Made by a program: the position numbers and the translations under genes. A DNA stretch of 64,000 nt from Ciona savignyi (taxonomy: Eukaryota > Chordata > Ascidiacea > Phlebobranchia > Cionidae): assembly GCA_000149265.1 (NCBI GenBank), contig CH003364.1, forward strand, positions 1,319,939 to 1,383,938, in the 5' to 3' direction. Under the pieces are notes generated by a model that had not been told where the DNA came from, ran no database searches, and saw only the letters and a program-made list of their open reading frames with translations. How positions within the stretch are numbered: the first letter of the stretch is position 1; every line of letters begins with the position of its first letter. Positions 45,537 to 57,404 of this stretch are shown one piece after another.

Positions 45537-46594
45537 TATTATTATTTAACTCAACAAGTTATTATAACAAGTAGTTTATTCTTTAACAAGCGAGCGATGG
45601 ATAGAAAAAAGTTCAGTTGAAATGTACAACAGAAAAAAAAACAAATATAGCAAAAGATTTTTTTTGGGCATCTTAAATGTATAGCGCAATATTTTGGGAC
45701 ATCTTAAAAAACAACAGTACTAGGCTGTTAAGTAAACTCTATAAGTCCCGAATTGGTGCTCTGACAAGAAAAACGCTAAACAGCACCACGCACGTTCTAT
45801 CACATAGCTGGTAAACATTGCACCCTAAAAATAGAACCAAAATAATAGTACCGTTATTACCAAAGCATGCAACAAGATAAAAAATAAATTTTAAAAGACG
45901 GAATTTTTGGAAAATTAAACAGACGTGTTAAGATAGGTATGGTACAACAATAAGGAATAGGTTTAAATTAGTTTTTGTTTTCATACAAAACTTTGAACAT
46001 TAAAATTGAAAAAAAGCAAGCTTTTTGAAAATAGAGTGAACAGATGTACAATAAAAGAAAATTAATATCGGTTGTCTGTGTAAGCGTTATATATTTAAAA
46101 AATTTGGGTTGGTATATATAGGCTTAAAATGTTGGATGTTACTAAACAATTAAACATTAACAATTGTAAAGCATGAAGCACAGAACTTACAGATAGGTTC
46201 ATATCCGTTGTTAAGTTTAAGTCAAAACCACATGATTTTTAATTCAAGAGAAAACCCCTAACAAATATAACTTGTGTAAATAAAAAATGAAGCTAATCAG
46301 GCTCAATATTAAGACACCCACACTGTATGTATATTAGCATGGTTGGTCATGGCTTAAGTCAAGTTGTAATTTGGACAGTTGAAGAATTCTGTTAAAATCT
46401 TACAAATCTGTACGGGGACAATAATGCACAGAAACTAAAGGAAGAACCACTTTGCGGTTTAATAAAGAATATCTGCTACTAAAAAAGCATCGAAATAGGA
46501 GTCTACTGCACAATACAAAAAACAATAATATTTACAGAATTAAAAAAAGCATCACTTAGAAGTTATATTGTTGCTAAAAACGAAAATTTAATAC

Positions 46595-46802
46595 GCTTGT
46601 ACAGATATATAAAGTTTTAGAATATACAAATTATGAAAATCATAGCAATAAGGTACTAAAATATAAGATGTTTCAGCATTTGCAGGTCTTGCCTAGCCAA
46701 TGTTAGTAGTTGGTTAGAATCTAATGTTTATTATTTAGTTAATTATTTAAATATGTTGCAATACTGGAAAAAAGATGGCAGCAGTGCCATGCGAAAAGTT
46801 TA
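46595..46802 (+). repeat. direct duplicate A of a 200-base block
   Basis: Shares GGTACTAAAATATAAGATG, TTTCAGCATTTGCAG and CTGGAAAAAAGATGGCAGCA with 50045-50236. It lies in the presumed 3' UTR of the C1orf198 homologue. Confidence 0.75.
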
Positions 46803-46869
46803 GAGAAAAATTTGCAAAAACGCTATGTAAATACAATGGCCTTGAATTGGTGTATCCTTGATTATCTGG

Positions 46870-49800
46870 TTACCAGTTATCAAGAAAGTCGAACCCTGAT
46901 TTGCGAACACCAGCAGAACTGTTACTGGGGGTTGGGGAGACCTAACAAATTAAAAAGGATTATGGTGGAATTCTACATACAATACATATAAAATCTTATT
47001 TTGTCTTGGGTGTGCTTAATACTAACATGGTGAAATCTGCATGGTGTTGTTCTATTTATAAGATTATAACAAGAATTTTAGAATGACATAGAGAGAAATA
47101 CAATGAGAATTATGTTCACAGGCAAAGCAGGATTGCTACATGTGATGCTGGTGACAATTGCACCTGTGGTATCCGTAATAGGACAGGACATCATGTTTAT
47201 CCCCGTGACTGGGAAAACGCAAACGACGTTAACAATTTGGAAGAACTCATCATTTCACTGAGTTCAGGCGATGTTTGTTTAGTGCCTTGCACAAGGACAC
47301 AATCGACTAGCCAGCGACCAGTTTCTAATCTCCAACCTTTCAGTTTAAATGCATCACCAGATTAATCGGTCGGATGTCGATTGGTTCTGATTCAGTCAGA
47401 AATTTTTTGTATCCTACAATGTAAGGCGACAAAACCTGGCCTAGGATGAGAATTAAACTTGGGATTGATGTAGAGCTGGGCGTAATTGATCAAAGTTGAA
47501 TTACGGAATTACGCCAGCTCAGTTACGTAATTGAACAAACAAACTAAATTTGGTAATGATTAAAAAAAGGAATTGCTCAGAAAGTATATTTACAACGATG
47601 TTCAAATCCCGTTTGAATAATTACCGAGAGATGAACAATTTTGTAATTTTAATTTGACGTCCGTAAGGTAATTCCAATTTTAGGAACTGAACGTAATTTC
47701 GTAATTACGCCCAGCTCTAGATTGATGTTCACAGGGTCTCCAACCCTTTTGACTGAAAGGTGGACACATTACCCAACTAAGCTAATCTGTCGAACATGGG
47801 ATTCCTACCTGGGATCGGTGAAGCAACGGAGAGTATTCCTGGCTCTCGACTGACGATGTTCGTTCGTGGGACACCGACTCATCACTAGAGATTTTCTGGA
47901 AGATATTAAGCTTAATCGAAGATTGGGAAAAAATATTTTATACTGCTGTATCTGATTGTATCTTAAAACATTATATATTAGTAGATTACACTTACTGCAC
48001 AAAACATTTCCCAATTTAATAACATTTTTGAGGTTTAAAAGACAAGAATCAGCACTTTAAGAACCTTAGCATTTACCACAGTGCTGGAAAATATTTAACT
48101 TAATGTAAAGCAAGAAATTTGTGCATGAGTCTACACAAAACAACCAATACAGAATATGGATAGAAACATCAATTTTATAATGTTCATTTTTTGTGTCCAA
48201 TTTTATAAATTTTATAATGTCCTCTTTTTATGTCCAATTTTATAAATTTTAGAACGTTCATTTTTCTATGTTTTCATGTATGACAGCAAGGACAATTTTA
48301 TAATTTTATTTTTTGTGTCACTGTATGAACCTTTTTATGTTCCAATAGCATTCATTGAATCTTTTTTAAATGTCTGATTTTGTTTGAAAAAATATCATCA
48401 TAGTGAGATCACTTAACCAAGCTGTTTGGCCCCGTTGTGGGAGTAGTTCCCCAAATGATTTAAATTTAAAATCGAGAAAGAAATGTCAAGCGCAATTGCC
48501 CAGCTACTTAGTTGCGTCCTTGGCAAGGCACTTAACGGACATAGCCTGAACCCACTGTTAACGCCCCTTGCGTTTTTCCATCCTATAGGAATAAACATAA
48601 ATATCCTATCCTATAATAATCTTTAGAAAATATTTTAGTGCGAAGTTGGAATTATTTTAACTGATGGCATTAATTAAGACCATACAAAGTCTGCAATAAC
48701 TTGATTTTTAATTAAAAAAGCGGTAATGGAATACACGTCATGTATTTTGCATACGTTAGGATGAGGACTCCTCAAACTTTTAAGCTCACGACCACTTTTA
48801 ATTTATTAAAATTTTCGGCGATTCTTTTACATGTTTAAAATCTATTAAAAGTCTAAAACAGTACAATAGATATAGCAGTTTGTTTAAAATTGATTTACTC
48901 CTTGCGACCCCTAAAATGCATTGCACGACCCCCAATTTGGAAAGCCCTAGTTTAAATGATACAACTTTTGGCTTTAAAATTATACTAAAAATGACAAAAT
49001 TGAACTATAAAATGTATGTTTATGTCTTTTCTGTTTTCAATTAAAAATTATTCCTTTATACAACTAAAAAGAAGTGCGATAATAGTTTACCTTGTAGGTT
49101 TCTGGGTCTGTGGCTTGCCTTGGATTGCTGGATTGTCGAGATACTTTCATTTTATTCATTTCAACATATTTATTTTGCTCCTTAAGCGCTACTTCGAGAT
49201 TTCGAATTGCACCTGAAGGAAGATTACAGAAGAGAGGATTTATCATGCATCTTCCCAGGTGCAACAGTGTACGAAAAACGTCTCAAAACATTTTATCAGT
49301 GTAAACCCGAAGATTTTACAGAGTACAAATCGGAAGTCTATGTCGAAAATACTTTTTGTTAAATCAATTTAGAGTAAACAGGCAAAACAAATGATGCTTA
49401 AACTTTTTTAACCAAACTTATTGATACAAATCCGGATTTGTATTCTGTATAATCTTGGTTTCTATTATTGAAGGTTAGTTTCATTCAAGGATTAAAGACT
49501 GGCAAAATACGCTTTAAAAAGGTATTTGCTAATAAAATTAAAGCGTCAGCGCAGAAAAAGAGCAAAATGAGGTTAGATTGGAAAATGAGCATTTGCATAG
49601 TTTATCCAAAATTAGGACTAAAGTTAATAAAACAAAGCAATGTTGACCCATCACCTGACACCCTAATAATGCTGTTGCACCCTTACTACAAAGCTCATTA
49701 ATAAATTTTATACAACCCGCCTATGGCTGGTATGCGAATGTCATTGTTATTATACCCATGCAAGCGAATTCTAATCAGTATAGAGAGATAATTATTAATT

Positions 49801-52800
49801 TTGGCTGCTGTTATTACATTCATGTGAATTATGTTTCAACGTTTAGCCACTCAAGACACAATTTCTGAAACTGCAGTTACAAAAGGGTTAAGCTTGATAT
49901 GTTTGTATAAAAGTTTCCTGGAATTTGCCACCTTTAAATTACTTAATAGGTATTCTTTAAAACTGCAATATAATTCAAAAAGCAATTAAGCTAAATATGA
50001 ATGCACGATAGAATTGCGCAAAAAAAGCCAGCTGAAAATATAAAGCTTGTACAGGTATATCAAGAATTGGATTATACAAATTATGGAAAACATAGCCGAA
50101 AGGTACTAAAATATAAGATGTTTCAGCATTTGCAGCTCTTGTCTACTTTATTTAGTTAATGGTTATTATTTAGTTACTTATTTAAATGCGTTGCAATGCT
50201 GGAAAAAAGATGGCAGCAGTGTTATGAGAAAAGTTTACATATTATGAAATAAACCTCCCCCAAAAAAAGGCATAAATTGCACATTTCTAAAAAGACATTA
50301 TTAGGTGCGAAAACAGCAGCACAAGAGCCAACTGCATAAACAAGGGTTGATAAGGATTTTTTATCTGTTGTATTTTGACATGTTTTATTTGATTTTTTGG
50401 AAGATATTGACAAAAAGAGATTGATATGCCAACAGCCAAACACCTATTTCCAGCACTGTCTGTTGGTTGTCTGTTTTCCTACCAGCAACAAAGAAGTCAT
50501 TAAAAATTGGACGGGTAACCAATTTCATATTTTAATGTAATTGCTAAAGAATAAATGAGTAGATACTAAATAATAACCTAGTAAAATTAAGTATTTTTCA
50601 TTTTTATTTAAAATTAAGTTATTTTACTGAATTTTCCATTTTCAGGGCCAAAAATCCATGCAAATAACCCGCGTGTCTACTACTCGTATGATACACGCCA
50701 TGAGAGTAGGAATTTACTCTTGCAAATAAAAAACTAATAAATGTTTACCGCAACAGTTTTCTATTTAATTGGCGTTTAGGGAAATAAAAAACAATTCATA
50801 AGTATTTACTTTTGTTAATCGAGTGAAAGATTTACGCAAGTCCTCCAATGACCTTTCACATGCAAGTGAATTCTTACTCGCCTTACTCGCCCAAAATTTG
50901 ATGGATTTTTGGCCCTGATTTGTGATTTTGTTCACCACTGTTACTTAAATAATACTTGATAACTTAAATAATACTTGAAGCAGAAAAAAGATAAAGCTTG
51001 CATAGAAAGGTCTGCAGCAGATTGGCAAATTGGAAAGAAATGAAAAACATGCGTTGATTGCGCCCGAAACCCGCGTTACCTGTTTCTTCTTCACTATTAA
51101 CTTGCTCTGTATCTATCAATACCAAGGTAAGTTTTTTAGTTTAGTTTTTGTTTCCATGAAACACGAAGCAGGACCTTTGACAAAAATTTGGAAAACAGGA
51201 AAACAATGGCAAAATGAAAATTGTTGAAACAAGTCTATGATCAAATTAATTATTAACTTTAACAGTGGTGGTCTTAGGATATACTTTGTGCTGTATCTTG
51301 GAAAGGAGTGGGCAACTTATCTAGTCAGGAGTCATATGTGGAATTTCTTGGTGGGCAGGATTATTACATAAATGGTATTCAAAATCTTAACCACATATTT
51401 AGTCACTAATGCAAGGGCCACATTACAGGGTATGGTTAGATACAGTCTGCGGGCTGGTCAAAATCCTTCACGGACCTACCCGGCCCGCAAGCCGTATGTT
51501 GCCCATGCCTGATCTAGGGTATACAAAGCTTTACGAAAAAAAGTACTTGCCTTAGACATCAAAAAAAGGTTAAAAAATATTGGGTGGGTCTCCTACCTGT
51601 TTATTCGGATGCAAAATTAATAATGATACATTCTCAATAAGAGGTAATATGACATTTAATAATTAGTTTGTAAGTAAAAATGTGTGCAAGAACAACAAAC
51701 ATCAGAAACCATTAATGTCAAACTGTAAGAAAAGTTAGGCAAACTTCTCAGTATAACACCAGTATTCCTTTACACAAAATACTAGTCAATAGTAAGACTA
51801 GTTTATTTTTCCTTTTTATCATATACCAAACAGTTTGAAGAGTAACAATTTCTTACCGTCCAGTGTCAGAGATGATCTAGGATTAATTTTAGATGAATTG
51901 GATCTGTTCTTTTGGTAACTAGAAGGCTGTCTGTGGTCGGTGGTGGGTAGGTTGTATGTACGAGTAGATGAAGGGTTTCTCTGGACAGATGGGTGGTTGG
52001 GAATTAATTTTTTTGCTTAAAGATTTATTTTCGAAAGGATAAGGGGTGAGAAAGAACAAGGATAAGGGGGTAGCAAGAAATAAAAGGGTAGAAAGAATAG
52101 AATAAGTGATAGACTGGGAAATTGTAAAATATCTTGATTGGAAATGGTGAAAGTATTTTTTTATAATATTTTAATGGAAGGGTTAAAATATTTTCTATTT
52201 TCTAAGGTTATTAAATATTCGAGGTCTCAAACACCACCCAAAATCTCAAAAACAGAAAAATACGAAACTGTACAATTCGTTTACAATTGCAATTATGACC
52301 CCGATATGAACAACCAAAAAAAAGCTTTTCACTTATTTCAAGCATAGGAAATACCGTATCACACAAATTTACGAGTTTTACTGCGACATCATAACTTAAA
52401 ACAAAGTGCTTTGTTAGGTAATATTTACAACAGTTATTTTGACCTAAACAGTAATGTAATAGTTCCACGACAAAAATTTGTTGGTTTAATTTGAAAAAAA
52501 ATGACTAATACTTAATAAATAATAGGTAAACATAGCTGACAGTGTATTCATTTAAGTCTGCACATCTTTTTTGTGACCTCTACATAACTTTCCAGTTTAA
52601 AAACTATGATAATGGATCATAAATGGATGGAATTATGATTTAGGTGATCGGGCAGGCTTTTCCATTGATTATTTTTGTTGGATGTAAACAATATTGGTGG
52701 ATACCGGATATTAAATAAAGCTATTGGTGATTCATATAAATATAGCGATTGTAATATGAGTTTTTACAATCATAAAATTTCAAAGCAATATCTGACCGGC

Positions 52801-55800
52801 AGTTTAGTGAGTCACCTTTCAGCCGGAAGGTTGCAGGTTCAAAACTGGTCGCAAGCTAGTCGATTGTTTCATTGGACAAGGCACTTAAAAGCTGTGGTGA
52901 CCGGACAGTGGGCATGAGGTTTTTTTGCCGAATACTTTTGTGTTTTCCCATTCACAGGGATAAACATGAATATCTATCCTCTATGGCATTTAAAGTGCCA
53001 CGATGCCTTAAAACTTACTTCATCAGTGTGGTTATTGCCATGATTTCTATTGCCGTGTTTCGAGCTCGTAGACACTGAGACATACCTGGATGCAAAGTTT
53101 ATAAAAAAAACGAAGGTTTAAATGGTGGCTGCAATGACTCTTTTTAGCAAATCTTAGCAGCAAATCTCATACTTTGACCTAGACTCTAGACCAGGGGTGG
53201 GCAACTTCTCTACTCCGCTGGCCAGATGTGGGAAAAGTGCTTGGTGGACAGAATTATTAGAGAAATAGTATTTAATATCTTAATTACAGGATATGGTTAG
53301 ATACAGTCTACGCGCCGGTCAAAATTACTTCACAGGCCGGACCCGGCTCGCAGGCGTATCTTGCTCATGTCTGTTCTAGACCAGTCTTGTTTATCTTGAC
53401 CGCATAATACATACTTTCGCCTACATTCTAGACAAGTACCTTAGTTTTATGGGTGCTGGCTTTTCTTGATCATCTGTATTATTAAACGTCCCGGTTGCAT
53501 TAGTGATATCCGCCATAGGGGACAAAGGATTTGAGTCATTTTCAGTGCGTAACTTTTCCTTTGAGCTTTTTTCTTTTGACCCAGCAGATTGTTTTCTCAC
53601 TTTAACAGGTGCAACACCTGTTTATAACAAAAGAAGCCTGATAAAATTGGGTTCCAGTATGTTATACCCAAGGTTGTAACTTAAATGCAAAGACTGGAGT
53701 TTCTCTAGTAAAATCATCTTCCTTTTTATTAAATTAGACTAATGACGCAAAGATAGACAAAAGATAGAGATTTGTTTAAAATACCAATGTATGTATTTTT
53801 TGTATATATATAATATATATTATATACCGTTACTAGTTTTCTTCATTGTAACTGGGGGTGGCATTGGCATGTTCATTTGACTTTTGGTTTCCCAAGCAAA
53901 TGGGTTGGAATGTTCATCTTGAAATATGATTTCCTGAAATAAAAGATAAACATTAGCTTTGGTAGAAAGAGGATAGGATATTTATGTTAAGGATATTCAT
54001 GTTTATGGAAAAACCAAGGGGTTAACACAAAGGCAATAGTCAGATCACCTCGCGTCCACCGTCGTATTACCAGAGCTATTGCAGTGTGTTGTGTATGATA
54101 CACAAGTTCCTTTAATTTGGTAGAACCCATTTTTCCGCTGGGTCTAGGCAATGTCCGTTAAGTGGCTTGCCTAAGTACACAGCCGACTAGCTAGCGACCA
54201 GTTTTGAATTTGTAATCTTTCGGTTGAATGGCGTCGCACTAAACCACCAGACTAACCGGTCAAAAAGAAGATTGGCAATTGATTTGTCAATTATTTTTTT
54301 TCCACTAAGAAAACACAAAGCAGAAGCTGTGATAAAAATTTGGAAAAAAATTGGAAAAAGGACAGTCTGTTAAAACATGTCTAAAATTAAATTAATTATT
54401 TACTTTAAATGATATATTAGAAATGCACAGTAACCGATTGTTTTCGAATGTGATTTTTTTCACTTAAAAAAAAAGCAAATATGTTAATGAGACCATTAAC
54501 AGGTGTACATCACTACTTCTTGGAAGGCAATTGTTTTATAATAAGCAATGACCTGTTCCTTTGCTTCATCCATTCTCTTTACACAGGACTGGCCTGTCTG
54601 CATGACAAGTTTTGGAAACACACTTTGAACGTTTTTTAGAGGTTCCATTGATGATTGCACACCTCTGTATCTGTGAAAATGTATTCTTTTTAACTAAAAA
54701 ATCTACCATCAACATGGTGGGTACCTGATTAAATAACGAATTACCAACACTTTCAATGATGTCTTGATTAAATTGAAATTTTCTTTGGCCAATAACCTTT
54801 CTATTGCACATACCAAACAATTATAACTGAATTAGTTTGTATAATATTTACTGGATCATTTATTACTGACCATTTATATTTACCTATATTATTATTTCCC
54901 TAGACAACCTACATAAAAGACTTTGATTCGACACACATTATATTAATAACAAGAACTTAAACTTGAATTTTTCGTGGCAAATAATTGACTGTATTAAAAT
55001 GACTGTTTACATTATTTGGATATTATCAAGCTCATTTAAATAATAGAACTAACCAACAAAACTGCACTGTGGGCATGTGGCAATTAAAGAGGAGGGATAT
55101 TTATGTTTATCCCCTTGAATGGGTAAACTAATGAGGTTAACATACAATCGTCAGATCACATCACATCCACTGTCGGGTTACCAGAGGTATTGCAGTGTGT
55201 TGTGTATGATTCACAGGTTCTTTCAAAATACTTAAACCCGTCATATTACTGGATTTAGGCAATGTCTGTTAAGTGCCTTGTCCAAGGACACAGCAGACTA
55301 GCTAGTGACCAGTTTTAAAACTGCAATCTTTTGGCTGAAAGGCGTCGCACTAACCCACAAGGCTATTCAGTCGCACATTTGTGTTACCGATGTTACAAAT
55401 GAAACATGTGTTTTTGACACCCTACTATAAACAAGCATTTTGCCCCACATATATTTTTAACTTGTTAAAATGCTGTTACCTAGCAGTAGCATCAGGAGTG
55501 ATAATGTACTTATCCACAATCTCATCTTGTTCATTACAGGGTATGTTGTTCCACCGATCTATGGAAATACCTGAGTGGTTAGTTAATTATCTGCGATCTA
55601 CTTTTAAAAAAACATGACAGGCAAAAACCATAGTTTTGTATATTCATTTATGCCCTAATATTAAAAAATAGCAAAAATTCAAATCACACCAAAAAGACGG
55701 CAAAACGAACAGTCGTTAAAACATGTCATTTAAACAAAAACATGACCAGTAGTATGTACAATGAAAAACATGATAAGGGGCAAATGACAATAATAAACTC

Positions 55801-56413
55801 CAATGGTGATGTTAAGGTGAAGACATATTATACATTAAAAACAAACATATTTATTTGTTAAGCGCAAAAAAATAAAATAGAAAAATATTTTGATTCAACT
55901 GATTTTATTTGCATCCACTATGTAACACAAGTCAAAATAGGAGCGAAATATTATCATAAGCCACTACAGAGTAGTTTAAAAACACGGCCTCCTGCTGCAC
56001 AGGGTGATAATTATTTTTAAGGTGGTAGTGAGTTGTTCCAGCAACCGCCGACTATTAAACTTAAGTTTAACAAGGAGACACTGAGAAACCATGCAGTTGT
56101 CGAAGCAGGTGCCACATTATAATAAATACGGTACAAATTAAAATAAGCAAAAAATAATAAGATTAGCAGTGGTGTGGGTGTGAGATAATCTGACGATTGC
56201 GGCTGTGTTAACCCACTTACCATGACGAACAAAATGATGGACAATTGTATTCTTACACGTGCAATTGCCATGTTAAGCGGAAAATATCATACCTGCATAA
56301 GACGATTTTATTGATTCTTTCGTTTCTACTATTCTTGTAGCCATCGAGCTCATGCTTGCGAAATAAGAGTTTACATAATGTGCCTTTTTGGGGTTTTGTG
56401 TCCAAAGAGCCAT
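46870..56413 (-). CDS. C1orf198: C1orf198 homologue
   Basis: Exons: 56413-56293, 55570-55480, 54664-54553, 53933-53828, 53617-53440, about 51990-51857, 49212-49091, 47895-47809, 46924-46870. Three blocks match what I know of human C1orf198: YFASMSSMATRIVETKESI near the N-terminus with EQDEIVDKYI after it; FQDEHSNPFAWETKSQM in exon 4; and the C-terminus SGFDFLDNW. Length, about 330 residues, also fits. The middle is Ser/Lys-rich and looks disordered. The human protein is cytoplasmic with no established biochemical role. Exons 1-5 and 6-8 join in phase. The joins 5 to 6 and 8 to 9 do not, so a small exon may be missing at each or a boundary is off; the exon 6 start is uncertain. The start ATG is the first in frame. 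Confidence 0.82.
47180..47385 (-). repeat. SINE-A copy, reverse, 5' body deleted
   Basis: GGACATCATGTTTATCCCCG tail, then a jump to AACAATTTGGAAGAACTC and a head ending AATCGGTCGGATG. Confidence 0.7.
47471..47719. mobile_element. MITE with AGAGCTGGGCGTAATT ends and perfect 8-bp target duplication
   Basis: Terminal TAGAGCTGGGCGTAATT pairs with AATTACGCCCAGCTCTA. GATTGATG flanks both sides (47463-47470 and 47720-47727). The size of the duplication suggests hAT. A SINE-A head piece follows at about 47730-47795. Confidence 0.85.
48180..48290. repeat. degenerate tandem repeat, AT-rich
   Basis: The word TTTATAATGTTCATTTTTTG and its variants with GTCCAATTTTATAAA repeat two to three times at about 50-base spacing. 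Confidence 0.5.
48500..48612 (+). repeat. SINE-A copy with central deletion
   Basis: CAGCTACTTAGTTGCGTCC and CGGACATAGCCTGAACCCA join directly to GTTAACGCCCCTTGCG and the ATATCCTATCCTAT tail. Confidence 0.75.
48775..48955. repeat. hAT-like repeat fragment, relative of 8675-8835
   Basis: CAAACTTTTAAGCTCACGACC at one end (split here by base differences) and CCAATTTGGAAAGCCCTAG at the other. Confidence 0.45.
50045..50236 (+). repeat. direct duplicate B of a 200-base block
   Basis: Partner of 46595-46802, same orientation, about 3.45 kb apart, with a short internal deletion relative to copy A. It lies in an intron of the C1orf198 homologue. Confidence 0.75.
50643..50917. mobile_element. MITE with CAGGGCCAAAAATCCAT ends
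   Basis: Left CAGGGCCAAAAATCCAT and right ATGGATTTTTGGCCCTG are exact inverse copies. The flanks share only a 4-5 base word, so target-duplication length is unclear. Further copies lie at 60611-61229 and, partial, at 59140-59445. Confidence 0.75.
51135..51240 (+). repeat. GTTTCCACGATGAAAAC family, single arm
   Basis: GTTTAGTTTTTGTTTCCATG to TTGAAACAAGTCTATGATC. Similar arms lie at about 54290-54385 and 55680-55730. Confidence 0.5.
51303..51511. mobile_element. hAT-like MITE, GGGCCGG family
   Basis: Longest copy here, ending TATGTTGCCCATGCCTG. Flanks ATCTTGGA and ATCTAGGG agree at six of eight positions. Contains an extra CACATATTTAGTCACTAATG segment. Confidence 0.65.
52795..52982 (+). repeat. 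SINE-A copy with deletions
   Basis: Head GACCGGCAGTTTAGTGAGTC, B-box-like GGTTCAAAACTGG, then a shortened body and a GGATAAACATGAATATC tail. Confidence 0.75.
53192..53373. mobile_element. hAT-like MITE, GGGCCGG family
   Basis: Starts CAGGGGTGGGCAACTTCTC. Flanks CTCTAGAC (53184-53191) and TTCTAGAC (53374-53381) form an 8-bp duplication with one mismatch. Confidence 0.75.
53965..54265 (-). repeat. SINE-A copy, full length, reverse
   Basis: GAGGATAGGATATTTATG tail with a small internal duplication of the GGATATTCATG word, then body and a head ending AACCGGTC. Confidence 0.85.
55085..55375 (-). repeat. SINE-A copy, near full length, reverse
   Basis: GAGGGATATTTATGTTTATC tail to GCTATTCAGTCGCAC head, moderately diverged. 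Confidence 0.8.
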
Positions 56414-56844
56414 CGCTTAGCGTTCTTGTCTTACTTACGCTGGAAAACTTACGGATGCACCAAAACACCAACACCAAAACAAAAACGAACTTGGCGTATT
56501 GCGCCGCATAGTGGTTAGTATGTTATTCACAAAGTTTCTTAATCAACTTTAGTTTATATACATATTGTAGTTTAATATTTTTCGCACTAGTACACAAAAT
56601 GGCAAAAGAATCAAAGCACAGCACAGGAAAAGACGGCAAAATACCCGACTGGTAGAAGCTGTGCGGTATCTGGTTAAGTCTACTTAGGACTGTGGATAAA
56701 GATAATTTGAGTATATATTACTATTCAACCGTGGTTAACATTACTTTTGATTCAAAATTTGTAAATTTCGTTATATGGTCGCTCCAGCCAACCTGGTTAA
56801 AATGCGTAATTGAAACAACAAGGTTGTTTAGGGTATGAGAATAT

Positions 56845-57262
56845 AGGATATTTATGTTTATCCCGTGGAAAAACCAAAGGGGTTAACACAACCACACGGG
56901 CAATCGTCAGATCACCTCGCGTTCCCCGAGCTATTGCAGTGTTTTGTGTAGGATTCACACGTTCCTTCAAATTGGTAGTCCGCTGGGTTCAGGCAATGTC
57001 CGTTAAGTGCCTTGCCCAAACACAACCGACCAGAATAGGGAAACGCAGGTTACTGGGGGCGTTAACACACAAACAATCGTCAGATAAACTGGCGCCTATC
57101 GTGGAGTTACCGGAGATATTGAAGTGTGATCCAGACGTTTCTCCAATTTGGTAGAAGTCGTAGAATCCATTTTCCACTGGATTCAGGCAATGTCCGTTAC
57201 GTGCCTTGCCCAAAGACTGAAATACGACGCACTAACCCACGAAGATAACCGGTCGGACAACA
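56845..57262 (-). repeat. two SINE-A copies, one interrupting the other, reverse
   Basis: The first copy (56845-57035) is cut at CCAAACACAACCGACCAG. A second 3' body restarts at GGGAAACGCAGG and carries on to a head ending AACCGGTCGGAC. Confidence 0.7.
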
Positions 57263-57326
57263 TATAACCACCATTCCACTGAGTTACAACAAAAAAAACA
57301 CGTCATTGCGCAACCACCGATGAACT

Positions 57327-57332
57327 TTTATT
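57327..57332 (-). terminator. EIF2A polyadenylation signal
   Basis: AATAAA on the minus strand, 73 bases after the EIF2A stop codon. Confidence 0.65.
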
Positions 57333-57404
57333 CAATTTCCTAAACACGCAACGGCATGCCACTGGAGCACTCCGGACATGTGTATAATCCAAAGATGATG
57401 CCAA

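Larger units (their letters stand above)
45185..46869. other. tail-to-tail 3' UTRs
   Basis: AT-rich DNA without exons between two convergent stops. It holds the short 3' UTR of the TSR gene and probably a long 3' UTR of the C1orf198 homologue. Confidence 0.5.
56414..57404. other. region between EIF2A 3' end and C1orf198 start
   Basis: Holds a composite SINE at 56845-57262 and the C1orf198 upstream region. No exon seen. Confidence 0.45.

Noticed and set aside
47805-48014. 69-residue frame starting MGNVLCSKC
   Set aside because: The C1orf198 exon at 47895-47809 is better read in a different frame (SSDESVSHERTSS), which joins the preceding exon in phase.
49468-49701. 77-residue plus-strand frame (starts MKVSFIQGL)
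   Set aside because: Lies in an intron of the C1orf198 homologue on the opposite strand, with no family resemblance.
54566-54820. 84-residue frame on the minus strand
   Set aside because: A shadow; another frame there holds exon 3 of the C1orf198 homologue (SVFPKLVMQTGQ).
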